The position numbers and the translations under genes are program-made. Positions 27,749 to 34,804 of a stretch of 57,648 bases of DNA are shown piece after piece. This DNA is from Candidatus Omnitrophota bacterium. GTDB taxonomy: Bacteria > Omnitrophota > Gorgyraeia > B26-G9. The notes under the pieces are model-generated. The model did no database searches. It was not told the DNA's origin and saw nothing but the letters and a program-made list of their open reading frames with translations. The DNA lies in assembly GCA_018817165.1 (NCBI GenBank), contig JAHITY010000023.1:1-57648 (forward strand), written 5' to 3'. Numbering within the stretch: the stretch's first letter is position 1; each line of letters opens with the position of its first letter.

Positions 27749-28084
27749 TTACTTTTTGGCTTTCCTTTTAACCTTAGGTTTGGGCATAGGAAACTCATTT
27801 TCTGTTATGATTATTAGCTTAGACAACCATTCCCGATCTTCTATTTGCTCTTGAATAAGCAAAGATTGTTTTGCCCCTGGATATGCCGGGGCTTCAATAT
27901 ATTCACCAATATATTTCTTCCCAGCATCAGTTGATTTCACAAAAAGCTGATTATCACAAATAAGCGCGACCACCTTACCTTTTGAATAAAGCGCATATTC
28001 GCCAAACATTTTCCTGAACGATATTGCGCATGCAGGATCAATTTGGTCTTTGACAAACTCTACGAAATCTAAATCAGATGCCAT
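27749..28084 (-). CDS. TfoX N-terminal-domain protein
   Basis: A 111-residue protein matching the N-terminal TfoX/Sxy domain: RKMFGEYALYSKGKVVALI near the start, a central QLFVKSTDAGKKY and APAYPGAKQSLLI, then a basic tail (KPKVKRKAKK). Single-domain TfoX-N proteins are frequent on mobile cassettes. Full-length relatives regulate competence, but this one lacks the C-terminal domain and should not be assumed to do so. Confidence 0.88.
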   Translation of the reverse strand: MASDLDFVEFVKDQIDPACAISFRKMFGEYALYSKGKVVALICDNQLFVKSTDAGKKYIGEYIEAPAYPGAKQSLLIQEQIEDREWLSKLIIITENEFPMPKPKVKRKAKK

Positions 28085-28113
28085 TTAACTTCTTTCTTAA
28101 AACTGAATAAGAT

Positions 28114-28358
28114 TTATGATTCTAGTAACCATTTGATTGCGCTTGCTTTATCTTCAAATATTGAGAACCGGAGCTTATTTCAGCAGTTGATAATAGATCT
28201 GTTTTATTGAAGGCAATTACTGGTTTTATGTTTTCTGATTCTGCCAATGTAATATATCTTTCAAATCTATTTAAACTATAATCTCTATCCATGGATTGAA
28301 TTATTAAAGCAAGATCAATATTAGCAGCAATTATTTGTTTGTCTGAAATCTTATAAAT
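28114..28358 (-). pseudogene. Chimeric remnant: rsgA fragment plus SpoIIAA/STAS-like tail
   Basis: The proximal part (28358-28185, gene sense) reads QIIAANIDLALIIQSMDRDY, then NRFERYITLAESENI and IAFNKTDLLS. This is the start of the GTPase domain of RsgA (ribosome small-subunit GTPase), with NKTD as the G4 motif. It has no start codon and stops at the P-loop side. In another frame 28184-28114 reads KLRFSIFEDKASAIKWLLES and then a stop, the typical C-terminus of SpoIIAA/STAS-like proteins. So two unrelated gene ends abut here. Neither is functional. Confidence 0.7.
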
Positions 28359-28428
28359 TTATTCTCATAGTGTCATTTTTCATAATTATTTAATTATCTG
28401 ATTAGAGCTCAAGCAGCCCCTTTTTTCT

Positions 28429-28668
28429 TTAATAAAACTTGCGATGTTTCTTACCTAGACCGATCAGTTCATGGGCATGATCAAAATTATTTGGGTATAA
28501 ATTTGGAGGAACCTTATGTTCAGACTTAAAATGTTCATATACTTTATAACGAGCACATTGCGTAAAACCACTAAGACAGAAGGTTATTTTTATTATTTTT
28601 TTTCGTTCTTCCATCATCCGTAATTGGTTATTAAAAAATGTACAAGTCCCGGCTATCGGACAAGCCAT
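28429..28668 (-). CDS. Small Cys-rich protein with CARY motif
   Basis: The start at 28668 is fixed by AAGGAG 8 bases upstream; an in-frame GTG three codons earlier overlaps that site. The 79-residue protein has C-P-I-A-G-T-C-x-F-F-N at the start and C-L-S-G-F-T-Q-C-A-R-Y in the middle. Four well-spaced cysteines suggest a zinc or iron-sulfur site. The CARYxV motif occurs in small uncharacterised proteins of many environmental bacteria. Confidence 0.65.
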   Translation of the reverse strand: MACPIAGTCTFFNNQLRMMEERKKIIKITFCLSGFTQCARYKVYEHFKSEHKVPPNLYPNNFDHAHELIGLGKKHRKFY

Positions 28669-28684
28669 GATCTTCACTCCTTAT

Positions 28685-28705
28685 TTATAATATTTGAACT
28701 CAAGC
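28685..28705 (-). other. attC-like half-site (degenerate)
   Basis: In gene sense GCTTGAGTTCAAATATTATAA, placed 17 bases before the start of the CARY protein. It is one base off the GTTATAA core of the site at 29342. Confidence 0.35.
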
Positions 28706-28727
28706 AACTTAGCTTACAGCTTATTGC

Positions 28728-29294
28728 TTACAGCTTTTCACTATTAACTTTATTCCCTTTTATTTCGATATAGGTAAAACGATACTGCGCTTTGCTAAGT
28801 TTGGTATAAAACTTTTCTTCCCGTATGGCCGCAACAGTAGGATCTACAATTTTAGAAAATCCTTCCCATATGCCAAACCAACCTAAAGGCATTACCACAA
28901 TACTTATAATATTTATCGCTAAATCATTAAACAACTTGTAATACGCGATCAGTGTTAAAAAAGTAAGAAAGCAAATACCACACAATACAAATATAACACC
29001 CTTTACCCGAATGCGTAAATTTTCTTTTTTCCGCATTAAAGCTCTATGCAGAAAATGACGCTTCAATCTCTTGGAAACTGTGTGCTCAGACTTTTTATCT
29101 TCAAGCAATTTAGGAGCACAAATTGTAACAATAAAATCTCCTTTACTTGTTTCTCTGTAACGCTGTTTGAGTTCAATAATAAAATCTTCAGAAAGCACTC
29201 TTTCACTCAAAGGCCTTGGATCGAAATCAGAAAAAATATCGTCCCAAGTATCGATAGCGATTACCACTTCTCTTGATGTTTTAATTTTACTCAT
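28728..29294 (-). CDS. Membrane protein of unknown function
   Basis: A 188-residue protein. A soluble N-terminal part of about 85 residues (DTWDDIFSDFDPRPLSERVL, then GDFIVTICAPKLL) is followed by two transmembrane helices (about 98-118 and 128-148) and a short cytoplasmic tail. The N-terminus is typically seen next to small integron or phage genes, but I recognise no named family. Confidence 0.6.
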   Translation of the reverse strand: MSKIKTSREVVIAIDTWDDIFSDFDPRPLSERVLSEDFIIELKQRYRETSKGDFIVTICAPKLLEDKKSEHTVSKRLKRHFLHRALMRKKENLRIRVKGVIFVLCGICFLTFLTLIAYYKLFNDLAINIISIVVMPLGWFGIWEGFSKIVDPTVAAIREEKFYTKLSKAQYRFTYIEIKGNKVNSEKL

Positions 29295-29341
29295 TTACTA
29301 ATTTCCTTTTTAAAAACAAATTCCAAATCAATCTACTTATA

Positions 29342-29384
29342 TTATAACATTTGAACTCAAACAGAGCAATGCCCCGCATTATCC
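29342..29384 (-). other. attC-like site
   Basis: TTATAAC (29342-29348) and ATTATCC (29378-29384) bracket 29 bases that contain TTTGAACTCAAA and GCCCCGC. In gene sense the order is GGATAAT ... TTTGAGTTCAAAT-GTTATAA, with the GTT half next to the 28728 gene. The length (43) equals that of the site at 41147 and is short for a classical attC. Confidence 0.5.
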
Positions 29385-29445
29385 GATTAACTCGTCTAAT
29401 TAAGCATTATGACACTGTATTTCACTTATGAAAATTTAACCACAC

Positions 29446-30018
29446 TTACTTTATAATATTTATTTCTTTCAATTTCCAAAAGCATTTTGCTGTCGCTTCA
29501 ATATCAGCTGATGCATTATGAGCTTCTTCAAAATCTTCACCAAATAATTTCATGTATAATTCTGATAATTTAGGCCATTTATTACCATAAAGCCCTGGAA
29601 TTTTACAGAAATTTGTAGTTGATTCCATTGTGCATACTAGCTTTCTGGAAAAAAGATTAGTTGTTATTTCTTTTCTAATCATTTCTGCCCCAATAATTTT
29701 TGAATCAAAATTAATATTATGAGCAACGAGAATATCCGAACTATTAATTTCCCCATTAAATTCATTTAATACCGCGCTCAAATCTTTCCCATCATTAATT
29801 GCTTTTTCTGTACTGATCCCATGAATCTTGGCTGCTTCCGCTGGAATAAGAAACCCCTCAGGTTTTATAATATAATCTTTAGTCCTAATTCGCTCGCCCT
29901 TTTCATTAAAAACAATCCAAGCTATTTGCACTAACCTTGGCCAATTATTTCCATCACTAATCGGTGCCTTCCAATTTCGCGGAAGACCAGATGTTTCAGT
30001 ATCAAAAAATAGAATCAT
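29446..30018 (-). CDS. DEDDh 3'-5' exonuclease (DnaQ-like)
   Basis: A 190-residue nuclease with all four family acids: D6 and E8 in FFDTETSGLP, a third Asp in AHNINFDSKI near 104, and H167 with D172 in AHNASADIEAT. It resembles the DnaQ/RNase T/ExoX branch rather than a polymerase III epsilon subunit, as it has no polymerase-binding tail. Such single-domain exonucleases trim single-stranded DNA or RNA ends. Confidence 0.9.
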   Translation of the reverse strand: MILFFDTETSGLPRNWKAPISDGNNWPRLVQIAWIVFNEKGERIRTKDYIIKPEGFLIPAEAAKIHGISTEKAINDGKDLSAVLNEFNGEINSSDILVAHNINFDSKIIGAEMIRKEITTNLFSRKLVCTMESTTNFCKIPGLYGNKWPKLSELYMKLFGEDFEEAHNASADIEATAKCFWKLKEINIIK

Positions 30019-30046
30019 TTTATATTCCTTTTATTTTTTTCTTAAG

Positions 30047-30060
30047 GTTTAACTTAGACA
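30047..30060 (-). other. attC-like half-site
   Basis: In gene sense TGTCTAA-GTTAAAC, 28 bases before the exonuclease start. GTTAAAC fits GTTRRRY. The L' part is less like the consensus than at other sites. Confidence 0.4.
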
Positions 30061-30122
30061 GAAATTAGCACAAGCACAAGTATATAGAAAATGCTGTATG
30101 AAGGCTCCAGTTTTTAAACTCT

Positions 30123-30596
30123 TCAATCTTTTCCGTTTTCCTGGGCGGACCCTGTTATTTCAAACAGCCTCTGCTCTTTATCTTTAAAAGTTTTTGCTCC
30201 CGGATCAATTATTTTATCAAAACCGGTACCAAATGTATATCCAACCGCAACGATCTGCAAGACATAATCCCCGGGAACATATCCCGGAGATTCAATATTA
30301 ATATATTCCAGTAAATCAACCGGGCCTTCTGATTTTAAAACCTTTGAACCATCTAGTTTGATAATATAAACTTTTGCATTTTCAAAATCGTTAAATTCCC
30401 AATACGCTCCTTTTTCACCCATGAAATCTTTTTCAAAATCAGTAAATGTCACCATAAGCGCTTTATTCTTCCAGGCTTGCTTCAGCAAAGCCGAATCTTT
30501 CGCATTTGAGAATCCATGGGGAATTTCCGCCAATGCCCAGGAAGCAGCAGCGCAAATAGACATTATAACCAATAAAACTAGTACGTTTTTCTTCAC
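30123..30596 (-). CDS. Secreted protein of unknown function
   Basis: A 157-residue protein with a GTG start 7 bases after AAAGGAG. Signal peptide (VLVLLVIMSICAAASWALA). The mature part looks like a single beta-rich domain (MVTFTDFEKDFMGEKG, YVLQIVAVGYTFGTG). It starts 27 bases after the 30624 gene and is cotranscribed with it. No family recognised. Confidence 0.6.
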   Translation of the reverse strand: MKKNVLVLLVIMSICAAASWALAEIPHGFSNAKDSALLKQAWKNKALMVTFTDFEKDFMGEKGAYWEFNDFENAKVYIIKLDGSKVLKSEGPVDLLEYINIESPGYVPGDYVLQIVAVGYTFGTGFDKIIDPGAKTFKDKEQRLFEITGSAQENGKD

Positions 30597-30623
30597 AAGA
30601 TTACTCCTTTCTATATAGAAAAC

Positions 30624-31163
30624 TTATTTTTTCTTTATGCTATTGATAATCTCGTCAAATATATATACTTGAGACGGATCAAATCGCGGCGTGACCTTTG
30701 CTTGAAAAAATAAAACCTGATTTCCCGTTTGTACTGCCGCCTCTAATTTCTTAAGATACGTCTTATTCCCTTTCCCCTTATAATCATAAACCCCTTTTAT
30801 CCCATTTAAACCATTCACCATGATAACCTGCTGCTGCGGTATTATATTATATTGTATATCAAAAGCGTCTCCTTTGATAAATTCATCAAGCGGCTTATTC
30901 GCTGAATTATCCAAAAGGATTATATCTACAGTGGCAGTATATCTTTCAGTATTAAATGCTCTATGCTCGATAACTTTACATCCTAATATATTTCTCGATT
31001 CTATTCGCCTGCTTTTCCAGCCATGCAAATGATCAAAATCTATTCTTAAAGATCCTATAGTAAGAAAATAATCGCCGCTAACACCTTTTGCCATTCCTTG
31101 AGTTGTTATCAATACTGCAAAGATCAGAATAATTACACCTATTACTACATTTATTTTTTTCAA
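30624..31163 (-). CDS. Secreted protein, possibly PsbP-like
   Basis: A 179-residue protein with a TTG start close behind GGAGGTG. Signal peptide (VVIGVIILIFAVLITTQGMA). The mature part begins YFLTIGSLRIDFDHLHGWKS, a variant of the F-x-P-x-x-W opening of PsbP-like domains, and ends with IFDEIINSIKK. It precedes the 30123 gene in a two-gene unit. Confidence 0.55.
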   Translation of the reverse strand: MKKINVVIGVIILIFAVLITTQGMAKGVSGDYFLTIGSLRIDFDHLHGWKSRRIESRNILGCKVIEHRAFNTERYTATVDIILLDNSANKPLDEFIKGDAFDIQYNIIPQQQVIMVNGLNGIKGVYDYKGKGNKTYLKKLEAAVQTGNQVLFFQAKVTPRFDPSQVYIFDEIINSIKKK

Positions 31164-31182
31164 ATTTCACCTCCATTTTTTA

Positions 31183-31204
31183 TTTCAACTTTTGAGCTCA
31201 GACT
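31183..31204 (-). other. attC-like half-site
   Basis: In gene sense GTCTGAGCTCAAAA-GTTGAAA, 20 bases before the 30624 gene. GTTGAAA has purines at all three variable positions. Confidence 0.5.
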
Positions 31205-31311
31205 GAAATTAGCGTATAGCACCAAGCGTTTAGAGTTTAGAAATTAACGAAAACTTTAAATCTTTAAACAACAACCCTAAGATATTCATTAAAATGTCGC
31301 TATCCCTTTTT

Positions 31312-32535
31312 TTATTTCAGTTTGTTTATAGATTTTAAAATTATTGAAGCGATATTTTTAGCGATTATTTGGTATCCTTCTTTTGTGCAATGCCGATCAT
31401 CTTTGGAGATAAAATATTTTTCTAGTGGAGCTTGTATTAGTAAATTATCAAAAACCGATTTTTGATCAACTAAAGGTATATTATTTAAATTTGCGATTTC
31501 TAACATTACTCTCGAATCATCATGAGGATACCCAGAAAACATCAATGTAATCCGCTTTTCTTTACAAATTTTTACAATTGAATCTAGATTATCTGACAAT
31601 ATTTGGCTTGAGACAGCGCTATGCAGGCCTAACTCATCTATTTGAATCCCTAAATTAGCAGACTTATTGTCTATTTTTAAGTCCAGTGCTTTTTTGTAAA
31701 ACATTCTAGATTCATTATATTTCTTTAAAACTAAATAATAACCAGCCTGATGTATATAACTATTGTATAATTGATTTCTAAGAAAGTTATTTCCTGGAAA
31801 ATCATTTAAAAGATAGCGGTAATTTCGAATACTCTCTTCAATTTTATTTTGCCTTATTAACGCATCCTTTAATTCTAATTGTACTATTTTATTATTAGGA
31901 TCAGACCGAAACAATTTTAATAGGAGCTCTATTGTTTTATCGTATTCACAATTAAGCTTATGCCGTCTCGCGACCTCTAAACTTGAGCTAATGCCTTCTA
32001 ATTGTGAATTGTTTTTTCTGAATTTGCATTTTAAATTTTCAATTGAGATATTGAGCAATTTTAATATCCGAAATTGTGAAAGAAAAATTTTACTTTTAAT
32101 GAGTAAATATATATTTTCAGCTTTAACATCCTCAAAATTATAATGGTCGTTGCACCCTATCATAACAATAACAATATCCGGCTTAAAAAATTTCAAGTTT
32201 TCTTTTAATTTTAACAAAACTTGTGAAGAGTTCTGTCCAGGGACGCCTAGGTTGTACACTTTAAATCCCCTGACTTCATTTTTTTGTTTTAAAATTTCTT
32301 CTAGTTGCGCAGGGTAGCTATTTTTAAAACCAGCTCCTACCCCATAGGTAAAAGAATCGCCCAAACAAATAATATTAAATTTTTTGGCATCTATTTGAGC
32401 TGATTCATACCGAGGAGAGTGCTGTTTTTTATAAAAATTACTATAAATGTTCAGGGATAGCTCAATTAAAACAAAAGCCAAAATCAGACCCCAAAGAGCT
32501 AATAGCAATTTTTTTTTATTTCCAATTTTAGACAT
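31312..32535 (-). CDS. Membrane-anchored SGNH/GDSL hydrolase with TPR insert
   Basis: A 407-residue protein with an N-terminal anchor (about 9-31), then GDSFTYG with nucleophile S61, MIGCND as block III, and D379-x2-H382 near the C-terminus, so all catalytic blocks are present. Between blocks III and V sits a helical insert (about 175-290) with TPR-like units (NKIEESIRNYRYLLNDFPGN and similar). This arrangement is known in Omnitrophota-like and Planctomycete esterases that act on surface polysaccharides; the substrate here is unknown. Confidence 0.82.
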   Translation of the reverse strand: MSKIGNKKKLLLALWGLILAFVLIELSLNIYSNFYKKQHSPRYESAQIDAKKFNIICLGDSFTYGVGAGFKNSYPAQLEEILKQKNEVRGFKVYNLGVPGQNSSQVLLKLKENLKFFKPDIVIVMIGCNDHYNFEDVKAENIYLLIKSKIFLSQFRILKLLNISIENLKCKFRKNNSQLEGISSSLEVARRHKLNCEYDKTIELLLKLFRSDPNNKIVQLELKDALIRQNKIEESIRNYRYLLNDFPGNNFLRNQLYNSYIHQAGYYLVLKKYNESRMFYKKALDLKIDNKSANLGIQIDELGLHSAVSSQILSDNLDSIVKICKEKRITLMFSGYPHDDSRVMLEIANLNNIPLVDQKSVFDNLLIQAPLEKYFISKDDRHCTKEGYQIIAKNIASIILKSINKLK

Positions 32536-32746
32536 AGAGTATAGACAGGTTATTTAATCTAAAGTTAATTTAAATTCACATTTAACCTATAATATAAGCG
32601 AATCAGATAATCTTATCAAAGCATTTTCCCACCATAAACTTTCAACTTTAAGTCTTCAAACAATACACCCTTAAAATCAACGTATAGCGATTAGAGCTTC
32701 GTTTTCACTTTCGCGGGCTGATTTCTTTTTCCCCATATTTCCATTA
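32536..32746. other. Spacer, mostly AT-rich with TAGCG words
   Basis: Contains AACGTATAGCGATTAGAGC near 32679, one of the TAGCG-type repeats, and little else. Confidence 0.35.
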
Positions 32747-34363
32747 TTACAATATAAAGTCTGTGGATAAAAACTTTGATTTCCGCTCTCTGACAATCAG
32801 ATCAATAATGCTTTTATTTAAATCTGTATCTTTTGCCGCAACAAGAGTTCTAATAGTGAAAACCTTGAGTGCGTCTGAAACAGAAAGCGTTCCCTCAGCA
32901 GAGTCTTTTCTTCCTGTAAAAGGAAAAGTGTCCGGTCCCCGCTGACATTGGGAATTAATATTTACTCTGCAGACTTGATTAACTAATGGATCAATAATAT
33001 TAGCTATTTGCTTATAATCTTGGCCAAATATGCTAACTTGTTGTCCATATGGCGAGTCCTGGACATATTTTAAAGGAGTTTCGATGTTTTTATATGCAAC
33101 AATCGGCACTATCGGCCCAAATTGCTCTTCGTGATATATTTTCATCGCAGCGCTAACTGGATATAAAATAGCAGGATAAAAAACTGTTTGATTAAACGTC
33201 CCACCATTAGGATTCATTATTTTGGCACCATTGTTTATAGCATCGTTTATTAAATTAGTCAGATATTCACTTTTGCCTGGCTCAGGAAGCGGGGTAATAT
33301 TCACATTTTTTTCCCAAGGCATGCCTATTTCCAGACTACCTAATTCTTTAATAAATAACGAAATAAATTCATCAATAATATCCTCATGAACAAAAAGTAT
33401 TTTCAATGCCGTGCATCGTTGCCCATTATATGAAAGTGAACCGATCAAACACTCTTTCACTGTTGAAGAAAGCACAGCATCTTTTAGAATTATTCCGGCA
33501 TTTTTAGCCTCTAATCCCAGCACTGATTTTAAACGGTGAGGCTTGGGATGTTGTTTTTTCAAGATATCCGCCACACGGCTTGAACCAATAAAAGCTAAGA
33601 CATCTATTCTCCCTGATTTCATCAACGGAGCTATAACTTTTTCTCCTTCCCCATAAATAGTATTTACAACCCCTTTAGGAAATGAATTTTGGAATGCTTT
33701 CAACAGCGGAGAATGCAGTAAAACGCCAATTTTCGGAGGCTTGAACATTATCGTATTACCCATGATCAATGCAGGAATAAGCGTGGTAAAGGTTTCATTT
33801 AAAGGATAATTAAATGGACCCATACATAAGACAACTCCCAAAGGAGCACGCCGGATCTGACCAATAATCCCCTTTTCAATCACAAATCTTGACGCATTAC
33901 GGTCAAGCTCTTTTAAAGCGTCGATTGTATCTACTATATAATCAATCGTTCGGTCAAATTCTTTTTGCGCGTCCTGAAGCGTTTTACAGATTTCCCACAT
34001 AAGGATATTCACCATCAAATCCCTTTGCTTTTTCATCTCAGCAACAAATGCTTCGACACATTTTATTCTTTCCGCAACCGAAAATGTAGGCCAGATTCCT
34101 TTGCCACTGTCATAAGCCGATACTGCCGCATTTAACACTTCCAGCGCTTCTTTCTCAGACATTAGCGGATACTTTCCAAGATATTTACGCTCTAATCCAG
34201 ATTGGGACTTAACATAAATCGGCGAATAAACAGATTCGAACTCTCCGCTCCATTTTACTATTTCACCAGCAGATAAATATCCATCCTGATTAATCGGTAA
34301 AATTTTATTCTCATTCGGGATTTCACTTTCTTCAGAAAATATTTCATTAAGCAAATTTCTCAT
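32747..34363 (-). CDS. Aldehyde dehydrogenase, GapN-like (NADP-dependent glyceraldehyde-3-phosphate dehydrogenase)
   Basis: A 538-residue ALDH-superfamily enzyme. The general base is E285 (GLEAKNAG) and the nucleophile C317 (YNGQRCTALK). The SYNGQRCTA context and the C-terminal FPFTGRKDSAEGTLSV match non-phosphorylating GAPDH (GapN), which oxidises glyceraldehyde-3-phosphate straight to 3-phosphoglycerate and makes NADPH. It skips ATP formation, which matters if the host is a fermenter. It starts 31 bases after a small membrane protein gene. It could also act on another aldehyde. Confidence 0.82.
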   Translation of the reverse strand: MRNLLNEIFSEESEIPNENKILPINQDGYLSAGEIVKWSGEFESVYSPIYVKSQSGLERKYLGKYPLMSEKEALEVLNAAVSAYDSGKGIWPTFSVAERIKCVEAFVAEMKKQRDLMVNILMWEICKTLQDAQKEFDRTIDYIVDTIDALKELDRNASRFVIEKGIIGQIRRAPLGVVLCMGPFNYPLNETFTTLIPALIMGNTIMFKPPKIGVLLHSPLLKAFQNSFPKGVVNTIYGEGEKVIAPLMKSGRIDVLAFIGSSRVADILKKQHPKPHRLKSVLGLEAKNAGIILKDAVLSSTVKECLIGSLSYNGQRCTALKILFVHEDIIDEFISLFIKELGSLEIGMPWEKNVNITPLPEPGKSEYLTNLINDAINNGAKIMNPNGGTFNQTVFYPAILYPVSAAMKIYHEEQFGPIVPIVAYKNIETPLKYVQDSPYGQQVSIFGQDYKQIANIIDPLVNQVCRVNINSQCQRGPDTFPFTGRKDSAEGTLSVSDALKVFTIRTLVAAKDTDLNKSIIDLIVRERKSKFLSTDFIL

Positions 34364-34394
34364 TTCTTCCTCATTTTTCTATTAATTTGCATTT

Positions 34395-34757
34395 TTATGC
34401 AGTCAAGAAATACCTCGATGCCTCCACAAACCCGAGATTCCAGATAAACGCTCCTAAAAATAAAAATATGACTTTCATCCAATTCGGGATTTTAGTAGTA
34501 AAATAAATAATTATAGCCGCCCCCCAAATAGTAGCTCCAATTATTGTGGTAATACTATACCATTTAGGAAAAAATTTATAACTAACCATTAAATATCTCA
34601 CCATACAATAGGGAGAAGCAAAAAGTATGTATGGAATTGATTCAAAAGTGTAATATTTTAAATCAAAATACGGTTCAAGCTTTAATAACGATACAATAAA
34701 GGGAGCAGTAAAATATCCTGATGCCGTTGTCACTAGAGCTATCCATATTTTTTTCAT
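34395..34757 (-). CDS. Small four-helix membrane protein
   Basis: A 120-residue protein with four predicted transmembrane helices (about 5-25, 43-60, 67-86 and 93-115). It follows GGGAG, is 31 bases before the GapN-like gene and probably shares its transcript. No family recognised. Confidence 0.55.
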   Translation of the reverse strand: MKKIWIALVTTASGYFTAPFIVSLLKLEPYFDLKYYTFESIPYILFASPYCMVRYLMVSYKFFPKWYSITTIIGATIWGAAIIIYFTTKIPNWMKVIFLFLGAFIWNLGFVEASRYFLTA

Positions 34758-34767
34758 TTTTTTTATC

Positions 34768-34790
34768 TCCCAACGTTTGAGCTTTTATCC
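34768..34790 (-). other. attC-like half-site
   Basis: In gene sense AAAAGCTCAAAC-GTTGGGA, 10 bases before the four-helix protein. The same word, degraded at the core (CTAGCG), precedes the acyltransferase gene near 39437. Confidence 0.5.
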
Positions 34791-34804
34791 TGAGGACTTG
34801 CCCC

